64,000 nucleotides of DNA, from assembly GCA_023213395.1 (NCBI GenBank), contig CM041465.1, positions 134,237,741 through 134,301,740 of the forward strand, written 5' to 3'. The position numbers were made by a program, and so were the translations under genes. Shown here piece by piece: positions 1-10,758 of this stretch; position 1 is the first letter of the stretch; every line of letters begins with the position of its first letter. The notes under the pieces are model-generated. The model was not told the origin of the DNA and did not search any database. It saw only the letters and a program-made list of their open reading frames with translations. Origin of the DNA: Cycas panzhihuaensis (lineage: Eukaryota > Cycadophyta).

Positions 1-1896
1 GTCTTTAGAGGCTGAAGCTACTTTTTCCCACCTCAAGCTAGTGATGACCTGTATCCCAGTGCTAGTTACTCTTGATTTCACCCAACCTTTCCAGCTTGAG
101 TATGATACTTCTAGATTCAGCATAGGCGATGTTCTTATGTAGGAATATCACCCCATCGCTTTCGAAAGTTGAAAACTAAAAGACCATGAACTTCAACTAT
201 CAACTTACCAAAAGGAAATGAGAGTAATCCTACATGCTGTGGATAAGTGATGCTAATATCTTTTAGGGTCAAAATTTATAATCCTTAGTAATCACTGTAG
301 TCTCTATAATCTGATGGATCGACCAGTCCTCTTAGAAGAATAAGCCAAATGGATTGATCACCTTTAGGTTTTTGACTTTACGATATCTTATAAGAAAGGC
401 AAAGGAAATGTCATTATAGATGCCCTTTCTCGCATTTCTTCCAATTCTGATGACACCAATCTTAGCATCCATGCTATATCTTATCCTTAACCCATTTGGC
501 TAGATGAATTACATGTTGAAAACTAGGCACAACCTGACTACTTCCTTTGGAAAGAAAAAGCTTTAAACCAAAATGGATGATCAACTCACTCAAACCATCT
601 GTTATTTCATAATCGCATCTTTGTCCACCCGTCCTTAGCTTTCATTTCACACATTCTAATACAATATCACTCCACTCCTTTAGGGGGTCATTTAGGATTT
701 GATAAGACTTATCGCTATATTTGTGTTAACTTCTTTTAGTCCCATATGAAACTTACTATCTTTACCTTTGTGTCAGAATGCAATACTTGTCAACGGCATA
801 AGGTGGATAGCAATGCTTTACCGGGACTACTCCATCCATTACATATCCCTCAAGTAAAATGGCAAGACATTGCTATGGATTTTATTACTAGCTTACCTAC
901 ATCGGTTGGGTTTAACTCCATGTGGATAGTCATCGATAGACTAACCAAATATGCTCATTTTATTCCAGTACACATCTTATAAATCATCCTGTCTAGATGA
1001 CATTTATGTCTAATTCATCTTCCGTCTTCATGGATTCCCTTCAACTATCATTTTTAATAAGGACCCCAAATTCACTAGCTCCTTTTGGTAAGAGTTATTT
1101 AAGGCTATGGGAACTTCATTTAATATGAGTATCGCCTACCATCCACAAACAAATGGTTAATCAAAGGCTTTGAATAAAACTTTGGAAACATACCTACGTT
1201 GTTTTGCCTCTAACCACCAAGCTAAATATACATCTTGGTTATCCTTGGTAGAACATTGGTACAATTCATCACACCATTTAGCCATTGGCATGTCTCCATT
1301 CTTAGCATTATACAATTATCACCCCCCTTCATACCATACTTTAGCAATTGATTTTTGGAATACCTCTACCCAACAAAAGCTTCAAGACATGGACCAAATC
1401 CTTCATACCCTTAAGTAAAACCTAGCCAATGCAAGAAATCATATGAAGCAACTTATTGACCACCATCGATCTAATCAGTCATTTGACATTGGAGATCTCG
1501 TCTTCCTCTATCTTCATCCATATAAACAACAATCCCTTAAAGCCCATTAAGGCCATGAACTAAGCCCCCATTATTATGGTCTGTATAAAGTTATTAAAAA
1601 AAATGGCAAAGTTGCATATGCCCTTGAACTTCCCCCATACACCAATATCCATAATGTCTTCTATGTCTCATGCCTTAAAAAGTGTCTGGGCAAACATATT
1701 ACACCCCTCACTACCCTCCCTATTCTCCATAATAAACAAACTCTCACAGTTCCACTAGCATGGCGGTCAGCAAGTTCCATTTGGTACAATGGGTTGGTTG
1801 TGATGTAGATGAAGCAACTTAGGAATCTAACGAATTTGTCAAATAATATCCTCATTTGCAATGCTTCAAGGACTTAGCATCTTAGAGGGGGGGACT
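1..1896 (+). pseudogene. Ty3 chromovirus pol, 3' part (RNase H, integrase, chromodomain), partial
   Basis: This is the 3' portion of a Ty3/gypsy polyprotein, cut by the window edge. RNase H lies at about 10-480. An HHCC zinc-binding module follows at about 670-800 (paired His, then CNTC). The integrase core is at 860-1420, with the first Asp in MDFITSLP and the second in KDPKFTS; the catalytic Glu position reads Lys (GQSEAL has become G-stop-SKAL). A chromodomain-like tail with EATWE-type spacing is at 1770-1860. A polypurine tract (about 1884-1893) precedes the LTR. The sequence matches 12260-14190 nearly base for base, so it belongs to the same family as the downstream element. Stops in frame are mostly TAG, TAA or TGA where Gln or Trp is expected. 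It would have copied and integrated the element; it is now dead. Confidence 0.88.
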
Positions 1897-2385
1897 TGTA
1901 ACATAACCTCACCTCCATAAGCAGAACGAAGTATTAGCATGTGGAATCCATTAAAGGGTTATGTGATCTTATGATTATTCTAAAGTACTTACTTATTTAA
2001 TAAGTGCCTAAATAGTTGTATTCACTCATTTAGTAAGTACTCAAATAGTGGTGCTTTTGTATTGCATATGCATTTGGCAAGTAGTTGTGATCACTTATTT
2101 AATAAGTGTATTACACATATATTCAGCAAGTAGTTGCACTTTTTGCGTATGCATTTAGCAATTAGTTGTGCTTACTTTTTTAGTAAGTGCTTAGAATAGA
2201 AGAAAGTGTTAGTAGTTGAAGCACTATATATACCTTCTTAGGTCTTCATTGTAATTCATTCTTAGATCATATTACTTAAGAGAAAGGAACTTTAGTTCTC
2301 TTGGGTAATTAATTATCTCTTTTGGCTCTCTTTGGTGCTTAACGTTTTTTTCTTTAGAGTTCTTTATTATGGAAGATACATTACA
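1897..2385 (+). repeat. LTR of Ty3-1 (shared, left)
   Basis: This 489-bp LTR begins TGTAACATAACC after a polypurine tract and ends TACATTACA just before the primer-binding site. It contains several short repeats of the type ACTTA-TTTAGTAAGTG and a TATATATA stretch near 2225, a plausible promoter TATA region. It ends one internal region and starts the next, so it is the middle LTR of a tandem element. It aligns without length change to 14191-14679. Confidence 0.92.
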
Positions 2386-3229
2386 AGTGGTATCAAAGCC
2401 ATCTTCTAGAGCCAATTTGGTGCAATTTTTTTTCCCCCTTTTGTACTTACCTATTGTATGTTCTTACCTCACTCACTTAGATCTTGATGATCATAAAGTA
2501 GTAAAAGTGTTGGGTTACCTATTGTTCAAGTGGAGATTTTTAATAAAGCTCAACACTCGATAGGACCAATTCTATTATAAATTCTTCTTCTTATTCTTTT
2601 CTGACCAAAACACTATATTGCAGATTTGGATAAGGGAAAATCCCTATCCGCTTAACCATGGGAAATTCTTAGGCATAAGCCCTAAAACTCATTGCGAGAA
2701 GTAACATAGGAACCCCAAAGTAGCTCGTTGGAGTGTTTGCCAATGAAATGGGTAATGACCCCATCCCAAATTAGATTTTCCTTCCTTGAGTGTATACAAA
2801 GAGCTGTCATTTTGAGGTAAATCCAAGGCTAGGGTTTCAGTAGTTATTTCCTTCAAGAAGTAATTACTATGATTATAGAGAGTGGTACTCACTTAGATAG
2901 CATTTATAGCCAGTGAGATTGACTGTAATCCCCTAGGAAGCCTTCTATCAGGGCCTACTACCTATTCCAGTCAATGTTGCATCGGTGCTTTAAACACTTG
3001 CAGCAAGTAAACTAGTACTAATACAGAACAAAATAAATAAGAAAAAAAAGAACAAAAGAAGAGTAAACCTTTTGGGGACAACTGCCTATAGACACCCCAT
3101 TCCCTCCCCTTTCCCTCTTATCTTTTCATCCCAATTTCTTAAAACTCCAATTCTATCTTACTCATCCCTCTTCATAAATTCCTTTCTTCTAACTAGTCCC
3201 CTATTCTTTAAATACCTTCTACAATCATC
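2386..3229 (+). other. Ty3-1 primer-binding site (2388-2400) and untranslated leader
   Basis: TGGTATCAAAGCC, two bases after the LTR, is one change from the usual complement of initiator tRNA-Met (TGGTATCAGAGCC). The following 830 bases hold no open frame of note. The last part (3065-3220) is pyrimidine-rich and matches the reverse complement of about 24120-24290 in Ty3-2, so it is a conserved leader of the family. Confidence 0.8.
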
Positions 3230-3939
3230 ATGGATCTAACTCAAGGTGACCAAATCTCACTTTTGAAAAATTAATTCACCATATTACAATAAGAAGTTAA
3301 GATAGAAGTGCAATAGGTAAAAGCTAGCATGTTAAATTTAGCCTCAAAATCTAACATGGCTTCTATTATATCCCAGATGATATAGATAACAACACAAATC
3401 ACTTCAAATCAAAATCAGATAGGACAAATTATAGCATAACTTTCCTCTCTTTAAGCAAGTCCTGTACCACCACCACTGCCACTGCCACCCCTGCGCCAAC
3501 CACAATCATTTCACCATAAAATCAATATTCCAACTTTTGATCCTAATCTAAATAAGGAAAGCACTCATAGTTGGATAAGTGAATTAGAATCCTATGTCAC
3601 CCTCCATCCAATGATTGAAGATGATCAACTATTATATGCCTCTATCCATTTAGATGGGAAAGAACATCACTAGTTTAATTGGTGGAAAAAAGAGTACCCT
3701 TCAACTCAAACATGGTAGCACTTCATAAACTATTTTTTCAAGTAGTATGAGGATACATGGAGTTAGTTATTCTTCACTTAACTAACTAGGCTTAAGCAAT
3801 CATCATTTATAGAGCCATTTATAGATGAGTTCCAAGCATTATTCAATCAATGTCCATAAGGTCAAAATTTGGATAAGCAAACGTTGATCGATACTTATGT
3901 AGCAGGGCTCCAAGACCGTATTTAGATGTGTCTTAAGAC
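3230..3939 (+). pseudogene. Ty3-1 gag, first part
   Basis: A gag-like reading begins at ATG 3230 (MDLTQGDQIS) and runs through a Gln-rich coil-like stretch, a Pro-rich linker (about 3460-3500) and a typical retrotransposon gag core (about 3540-3900, with the LDGKEHH and FQALFNQC type segments). Many Gln and Trp codons have become stops. The frame is interrupted at 3940 by a LINE and resumes at 10403. The protein would have formed the cytoplasmic particle that packages element RNA. The start was chosen because the leader before it has no frame and Ty3-2 gag starts at the same relative place. Confidence 0.75.
3926..3939. repeat. LINE target-site duplication, left copy
   Basis: The 14-base word ATGTGTCTTAAGAC stands here against the LINE poly-T and again at 10389-10402 at its other end. 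An exact match at both ends shows target-primed insertion into Ty3-1 gag and fixes the element limits. Confidence 0.95.
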
Positions 3940-4129
3940 TTTTTTTTTTTTGATAAAATAAAATTAAATTATAGTGGGTTTGAAATAGGATCCCACAACC
4001 TCTTATATCAAGAGCAATGAGTTACCAAAATAGGGTTAACCGTGACAACCCCATGGTTTAAGCAAGATAACTAGTTGCCGAGACAAGCCCTGCGGCTAGC
4101 TACTACGGACCATATCCTTCTCTACCAGA
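3940..4129 (-). other. LINE-1 3' untranslated end and poly-A
   Basis: Read on the minus strand this is the last 190 bases of the LINE, ending in a poly-A tail (T-run at 3940-3951 on the plus strand). The sequence just inside the tail matches 55795-55955, so it is the conserved 3' end of the family, the part its reverse transcriptase would recognise. Confidence 0.85.
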
Positions 4130-7100
4130 ACCATGAGGTCCCTAGGAAAATCACACCTCCACACTTGATCCCTCTTGTATCTCACCCCCCAGTTTGCTAG
4201 AAAATCAGCTACTTTATTACCTTCTCTCAAGGTGTGCCTTATACAGACATCTGCCAATCCCTTAATGATCTCCTTGGCATCGTTGATTATGGGTTGGAAT
4301 CTCCAATCCAGAAGGGCCTCTCCTTTTAGCGTATTTAAAACTACCTCTGAATCCCCCTCAATTACCAGTCGCTAAATATCCCCTTCGAGGGCTAAGTCTA
4401 GGGCTTTGAGCATAGCGTGCATTTTCGCATAGTGGTTCGTTTGATGCTCATAGTAAACTGCGAAGGCCCAGATGGGGGTAACTTTGTTGTCCTGATAAAT
4501 TCCCCCTCCCCTGGCTTCTCTGATGTTTCCTTTAGCTGAATTATCGAAGTTGATTTTGAACTAGGGCTCCTCCAGAGGCATCCAACTGCTACATCTGGGC
4601 TTTATCATCACAAATTCTGGCTCTATGTCCCATTTAAGCAAAATCCTATTCTCTGCCAGGGTTGTGTGCTTCTCTTTGACATTTCCAATATTTTCTCTAA
4701 TGTCCATATAAATTTTGTTGAAGGTGGCTATCTGGTCCCTTTGATTTCCTTGGAAAATCCTTCGGTTCCTCTCTTTCCAGATATTCCATGCCAGTATCTG
4801 AAGTGTACTCTTCCAAATGCAACTTAGAATTTTGCTTGTAAATGGACTTTGCCAACCAAGCCACAGGTCAACTATCTTTTCAGAGAATATCCAACACACC
4901 TCCAATTTCTCAAGTATCATCCTCCATACTTCCCTTGTGAATGGACACTCAAGGAAGATATGGTCCATGGATTCCTCTCCTTTGCAACATAAGATACATC
5001 TATTGACTAGCAAAAAACCTCTCTTTTTAAGGTTATCTACAGTGAGTATTCTATTCATAAGATAAGTCCACCAAAAGAGAGCTATCTTAGGGATGAGAGG
5101 GAGCCTCCAAACACCTTCTAATATTGGGTTTTTCTGATCCCCTCTTTTTAGGCATAAGTAGTGATAACCCTGTTGGACAGTGAATTCCCCAGACAAACTC
5201 AATGGCCACACGATCGAATTTGGTGAAGGCATTCTAGGGATGTAACTCTTATCTAGAAACCTTTTGATCTTGTTTAGTCCCTCTTGCAATCTCCTTTCCC
5301 CTTGGATTTTCTCAAAATTCCTCTAGATCCTGTTTCTCACACTCCCAGTCCAATAATCTTTTATATATTTACCGTAATGCCTGACATAAGGACCTATGAT
5401 AGGCACTAGGTCAGGGTATTCCTTTAAAGCCTTATCGCAACACCACACATCCTCTCAAAATCTTATGGAGTTGCCATCTCCTAATCTCCATCTCAGTCCA
5501 TCCCTGATAGATTTCTAAGCTTTGAGGATGCTCCTCCAAACGGTTGAACCAACCGGTGAAGCATTGTTATCTATAAAAGAACCCCCTTGAATATATTTTC
5601 TTGAAAGAATCTTCTCCCACAGTCTCTCTCCACCTTTGAGTAGTCTCTAGCCTAGCTTAGCCCCAAGAGTGGTGTTGAACGGAAAAAGCCTTCTCAGATT
5701 GAGGCCACCAGCCCATTTCGGGGTACAGACTTTATTCCACTCACCAGGTAAATCTTGTCCTTGCTTTATGTCCCAGACCAAAGGAATCTCTTTTGGATAG
5801 ATTCAATAATGTCTGAGATTCCCGGTGGAACCCTAAATATGGACATCCAAAAAACTAGAATGCTCTGGAGCGTAGAAGTAACTAGCTGGAGTTTTCCAGC
5901 TAAGCTTAAGAGGGCGCCTTTCTAGCCCGCCAGCTTCCTTTGTATCCTATCGATAAAGGGATTCCACATATCTTTGGTCATCTTTCCAACAAAGAGAGGC
6001 AAGCCAAGGTAAATTGTGGGAAGCTTTTTAATATCTACTTTTAGGATTTTGCTGATCCTACCTTGGATATGGCCCAGAGTATTTATGAAAAAGACATTAC
6101 TCTTCTTCAGGCTAATCTTCTGGTTCATGGCCTTCTCGAAGTGCCCCAAGATCTCTTTGAATCTGGATGCCTCTCTTACGGTAGCCTTACTTAGGAGAAT
6201 ATTATCATCCACAAATTGATGATGGGCCACATTATCCAACCTAGATGTCGACTTAATGCCATTTAGAATCCCTTGCCTCCTAGCGGACTCCAGGGTTCTG
6301 CCCAACATCTCAGCCATCGTTATGTATAGGAAGGGAGAGAGGGGATCACCTTATCTCAGGCCCCTAAAGCCAGGAAAGAAGCTGGAAGATGAGCCATTTA
6401 TAATGACTGAGGATTACAGATTGCATATACATAGCTTAATCCATGACTGCCAAAGTTCCCCAAAGCCAAATACCTCTAGACAATCAAGCAAGTACTCCCA
6501 GGAGACCCTATCGAAGGCCTTCATGAGGTCAATCTTGATGAGAATCAAAGGCTTCTTCCTTCTTGCGACTGAATGAATTGTTTCATGGACTAAAATATAA
6601 CCATCATAAATCTGTTTACCTCGAAGGAAACCGTCTTGATTATGGGAGATGATGGTTGGCATAATTCTCTTTAGTCTGTTGACCAAGACCTTGGTTATAA
6701 TCTTGTACTTAACATTGCAGAGACTGATAGGGCAAAACTCTTCCATCCTTTTTGCCCCTTCTTTTTTAGGGATGAGGATGAGGAATGTAATCTGCCATTC
6801 CTGTTGAATCATTTTGTTTACATAAAACTCATGTAAAGCTTTCATAAGATCCCCTTTAATGATGTCCCAAAATTCTTGAAAAAACCCAGGTGGGAAACCA
6901 TCGGGGCCTGGAGCTTTATCTTTCTTCATGCCAAAGAGAGTCACCCTGACTTCCTCCAGGGTGAACAGAGCTATCAACTAAGCATTTTGAGCTTCATTCA
7001 CCAAACTAGGGATATTGTTTAGGAAGTCTTTCCTTCTATCCATGTCCCCATCCTGCGGCTCAGTGAATAAGTCCTTAAAATATTCACTAGCCAACTCCTT

Positions 7101-8297
7101 CATACCCTCTGATGAACTTACCACAGAACCATCTTCCTTTTGAAGACTAGAGATTCTATTACTCAATCTATGTTTGACTGTGGTTATATGAAAAAATTTT
7201 GTGTTTCTGTCTCCTTCAGCCAACCATAGAGCCCTGGATTTTTGTCTCTAATGGATTTCCTCTCTGGTGAGAATCTCTTCTAGGGTCTCAGCCAGCTCCT
7301 TCTCTGTCTTATCTAGCTCAGGGGATCTGCCCATTCGTTCAATCATGTCCTCTATTTCTTTCAGTTGGCAAATAGTTTTATCCTTCCGCTCATATATATT
7401 TTGGAAAACCTCATTGTTCTATACCTTAACTTGTCTTTTGACCCAATCCAATTTCTTCAAGAATCTATACATTGCATGGCCTTTAATTTGAATTCCTCGC
7501 CATTCCTCAATCCTCTTCTGAAGATCAGGGTGACAAAGCCACATTAATTTGAACCTGAAGGGTGACCCAATGAATTTGCCCAAATCTAAGAATTAAAGCA
7601 GGAGGGGGGAATGGTTAGAGTTGATCCTTGGCAACGCCTCTAGGGTGAAGTCGTTGAAACACCTCATCTAGTCATAATTGACTAGCACTCTATCTAATTT
7701 AATTTGAATAAAATCATCCCCCAAACACTTATTAGACCAGGTGAAAGAAGCACCCCTAAGCTTAACATCTTCCAGACCCCCCTACTGTAGGAATTCATTG
7801 AATTCACTTATGTTGGTTGTCCATCCACTAGTTCCACCTCTCTTATCCACTAGAGATAACATCGAATTGAAGTCCTCACTTGACATCCATGGTCGTGATC
7901 CTATGAGTCTCCAGTAATCTATCCCAAAGTCTCTTCCTGGCCTCTTGAATATTTGGGGCATAAACATTTGTGGCTAACCATGTGATGTTGTTGCTTTTAT
8001 TTGTTAGCCAGACCAAAATAAAGGAATCCTCTACCAAAAAGATTTCGCCTGACCATGTCAATGGATTCCATAGCACCATTAAGCCCCCGACCCCTTGGGC
8101 ATAATTGAACTCAATACCTTTGGCGTTCTTCCAGATTTTGTTCCTAACCCTAAGACCATTCTCCTTACTTAATTTAGTCTCCCATAGGAACATCAAATAT
8201 GGGTGATATCTATTCCTCATGTCCCTAATAATTCTCTATTTTGAAAGGGCATTAAGTCCCCTAATATTCCACGATATTAATTTTATATTTTCTTTCT
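4130..8297 (-). pseudogene. LINE-1 ORF2: endonuclease, reverse transcriptase, RNase H
   Basis: ORF2 starts just after ORF1 stops (SWNIRGLN at about 8265-8240). Domains in order: AP-type endonuclease (about 8270-7560, with WETKL and NVYAPN motifs); a linker with the GDRNTKFFH motif (about 7220); reverse transcriptase (about 6977-5900, with KAPGPDGF, the KIDLMKAFD catalytic Asp, and FVDD at about 6203-6214); a zinc-binding RVT region (about 5289-4640, with CxxC and CPFTREVW); and RNase H (about 4560-4180, with NFDNSAKGN, IEGDSE and NKVADF). It would nick the target and copy the element RNA in the nucleus. Roughly ten stops or shifts divide it; the longest clean pieces are 242, 187 and 131 residues. 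The Glu of RNase H appears replaced (AKMHAM). Confidence 0.88.
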
Positions 8298-9734
8298 TTA
8301 CTTCCAAACTTCAGTAGGTTCACCTTTTGGAGGCTCTTTGCCTTCAGCTCTGGATCTAAGAATAGGCCCTTCTAGGTAAACTTCCTTTAAAGTTTTCTGG
8401 CTGCCTTGATCTATCTGTGCAGCCATTTCTTTATCCCTTTGTAGTTTCAATGGTGGCCTCCCTACCTTCTTCTCAACTCCCACATCTGGCTGCCTCTTTT
8501 GGGATATAATTAGTTGTGGTAAGGGGTCTGGACTTGGCATCCCTAGGTCCTCCAATATGGGCATCACCAGCTCCTCAACCCTAGCCAACTGCCCCTGGTT
8601 TGTAAATTCGGTAGCTGTCTTATCTTCAGCATCTGCGGAGGGGTCCTTCGTAAGCAGTGGGGGCAAACCCAGCCCCTGCACGACCTCCTTATCCCGCGTC
8701 CTCCATGTCTCGGGTAGGTTAGTTTGGGCCATAGAGGCAGCCATAGCAGGGGTAAGAAACCCTGAACCATCCTTGCCAACCAAGCTCCTCGGGGCCACAA
8801 AAACCTGTGCTACTTGCTCACATTCCTTTAGGAGCATGTCCTCCTCATTGGGGTCAAAACCCAGGTTCAAGTGAGGGTTCTCAACTTCCTCCACTTGGTC
8901 TGGATGTTCTGGTTCCATCCCTTTTTCCTTCTCCTTCTTTTCCTAGGATTTTGGTTCTGAAGGTCCCTCTATTTTCTCATCGTTTGAGAGTTGTACTCCC
9001 AGGTACTTTTGGGGAAAATGTCCAAGGTTTCTGCATGTGGAACATCTAAAATGCTCCATCTCATAGATCAACAGCTAAACCCAGCTCCCATCCATCATGT
9101 CCATCCATATGTCATCCAGGAGGGGTTTATCAATCCGGATCAAGGCATAAATTCTAGCATTTATGAGTCTGCTCATGTTCTTTGTCGTAGAATCTATTGC
9201 TAAAAGAGGACCCACCGCTTTTGCTATACCTTTGAATACTTCAGGACTCTAGTGATGTAAGGGAAGGCCCGGGAGTTGGATCCATATGGGGGCTTGTTTG
9301 ATTTTGGGAACAGAGGGATCAAAATCCCTATGCCATTTCTCAAGGGACAAGGCTTTCCTACCAAACATCCATGGGCCCCTTAACAAAATGCTGGACATAT
9401 CTTTATAGGAAGAAAATTTGAATAGCACACAACCCTTAGGCATGGTTATTATTTCCATGCTACCTACCATTTTCTATTTAATCCTCGTCCAGCTCCTAAT
9501 AGCTTCCAGACCCGATCTAGGTCTTGAGAATCTGCCAACAAGGCAATTCTCCTAAAGTTTCTCAGTTCTCTCCATTAGAGCCTAGGGGATTTTCAATCTA
9601 ACCTTATTGTCCTCAATCACTGGTGTTAGGTCAAAAGTTTCCTCCTCATTTATTCTCGAAACATCGCAGTAGGATCTCCCTGGTAATAGGTTAGGGTTCT
9701 GGTTCTGTTTATGAGGAATATGATCCTTTTCCAT
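8298..9734 (-). pseudogene. LINE-1 ORF1: DUF4283 RNA-binding protein with zinc knuckle
   Basis: The frame opens with ATG at 9734 (MEKDHIP) and ends at 8298, overlapping the ORF2 start region. A DUF4283-type domain is at about 9470-9249 (GCVLFKFSSYKD, GPWMFGRKALSLEKW, WIQLPGLPLHH). A partial CCHC knuckle follows at about 9050-9010 (CSTCRNLGHF, last Cys now Tyr). The acidic C-terminal part (8918-8298) is open for 206 residues. About five internal stops, mostly at expected Gln or Trp, make it non-functional. The product would coat the LINE transcript. ORF1 of this layout is usual in plant L1 elements. Confidence 0.82.
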
Positions 9735-10388
9735 ATTTAAAATTTATAAAATGCAAAGAGAAACTCCCAAACAAGGGAAGTAATAACATACCATGGTTAG
9801 GATTAGCTCAGCCTCTAACCTCCTTTCAGCTTTATTAGTTTTTTCCCAGAACAAGGGTCTACAGTTTAAGTTTCCTACTGGGTAACCTCCGTCACCATAC
9901 GGTACCTGTCTATCTTCACGATCTGACTTGTTGCATGGACTTACTACCTCTGAGCTAGGTTTATCAGCCTTCCCAATCAGGCTTCCATCTGTCTCAGCAT
10001 ATCCTTGGAGGTAAAACTCTCTGATGAAGATGTTACATGTAACCTGGACAGACCATCCAGTGCCTGAAGACTGCGAGTCTCCACACTCCTCAACCCATTC
10101 CAGAAGAAGGAAAATCTGTGACTGAAAGCATCCTCCTCCAGTGCTGTTACCTATATATCCCTGTCTATAATCCTTCTTTGCCACTAGTCTAAGTTCCGTC
10201 ACTATGAGATCTTGGGGGAGAAGTGCCCCATGGCTCCCCTTAAGCACTGTCCAGGTGGCCTTACCTATGCCCTTCCACGGATGCGATGGTGTCCCGATTA
10301 CCAGCCCTCCACATGCCGCTATATGTTCAAAAACCCGGTTCGTAGGTCACCCTTCCGTTCGCTTTGTAGGTTGCCCTTCCATCTTCGA
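9735..10388 (-). other. LINE-1 5' untranslated region
   Basis: This 654-base stretch lies between the LINE 5' end, fixed by the target duplication, and the ORF1 ATG. It should hold the internal promoter. A stop-free reading of 167 codons runs through it (10247-9744, minus), without any domain I recognise. It is less AT-rich than the surroundings. Confidence 0.7.
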
Positions 10389-10402
10389 ATGTGTCTTAAG
10401 AC
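10389..10402. repeat. LINE target-site duplication, right copy
   Basis: This is the exact partner of 3926-3939. Removing the LINE and one copy rejoins the Ty3-1 gag reading. Confidence 0.95.
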
Positions 10403-10758
10403 ATTATCCTTGCCTTCTCTTAAGGAATTTATTAGAATGGCAAAGGCAGTAGAGGTAGAGTTTGTAGCTAAAAGATCTGTGTACACCTAAAGAGACATCC
10501 CATAGTCCTCTCAATCTTGATAGACAGACTTCTAATGGTCCCATCCTTGATTTGATGATGCAGCTCACCTTTAGACAGACTTTCAACATTCCTGACCTTG
10601 ACTGGATGATACATCTTAGTATCTAATAGATTAGTAGGTAGAGGGACCCCCAATGAAAAAAATCTAAATCTCATAAGCTAAAGCATAATGACAAGTAGAA
10701 GCAGGCCTCTATATATAATGCTTAGAAAAGTAGACTCTTGGGCATGGTCACATTTGTT
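10403..10758 (+). pseudogene. Ty3-1 gag, second part with zinc knuckle
   Basis: The gag frame resumes after the LINE with an Ala/Glu-rich segment (10430-10480) and ends in a nucleocapsid zinc knuckle at about 10705-10760. There the CxxC-x-GHxxC spacing is still visible, although the first Cys codons read Tyr or stop. Six or more stops break it. It continues directly into the protease region. Confidence 0.7.

Larger units (their letters stand above)
3940..10388 (-). mobile_element. Full-length L1-type LINE with RNase H (LINE-1)
   Basis: This 6.45 kb non-LTR retrotransposon lies on the minus strand inside Ty3-1 gag. Its poly-A end is the T-run at 3940-3951 and its 5' end is at 10388; exact 14-bp target duplications flank it. 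Read on the minus strand it holds a 5' untranslated region, ORF1 (RNA-binding, DUF4283 and zinc knuckle), then ORF2 with endonuclease, reverse transcriptase, a zinc-binding reverse-transcriptase domain and RNase H. That order is typical of plant L1-clade elements. Several stops break both frames. It is complete at both ends, which is unusual because most LINE copies lose their 5' end. A 178-bp truncated relative lies at 55784-55961. Confidence 0.92.

Noticed and set aside
4817-9203. Plus-strand open readings inside the LINE (4817-5065, 6016-6576, 7267-7547, 8557-9203)
   Set aside because: All lie opposite recognised minus-strand LINE domains and have no domain of their own.
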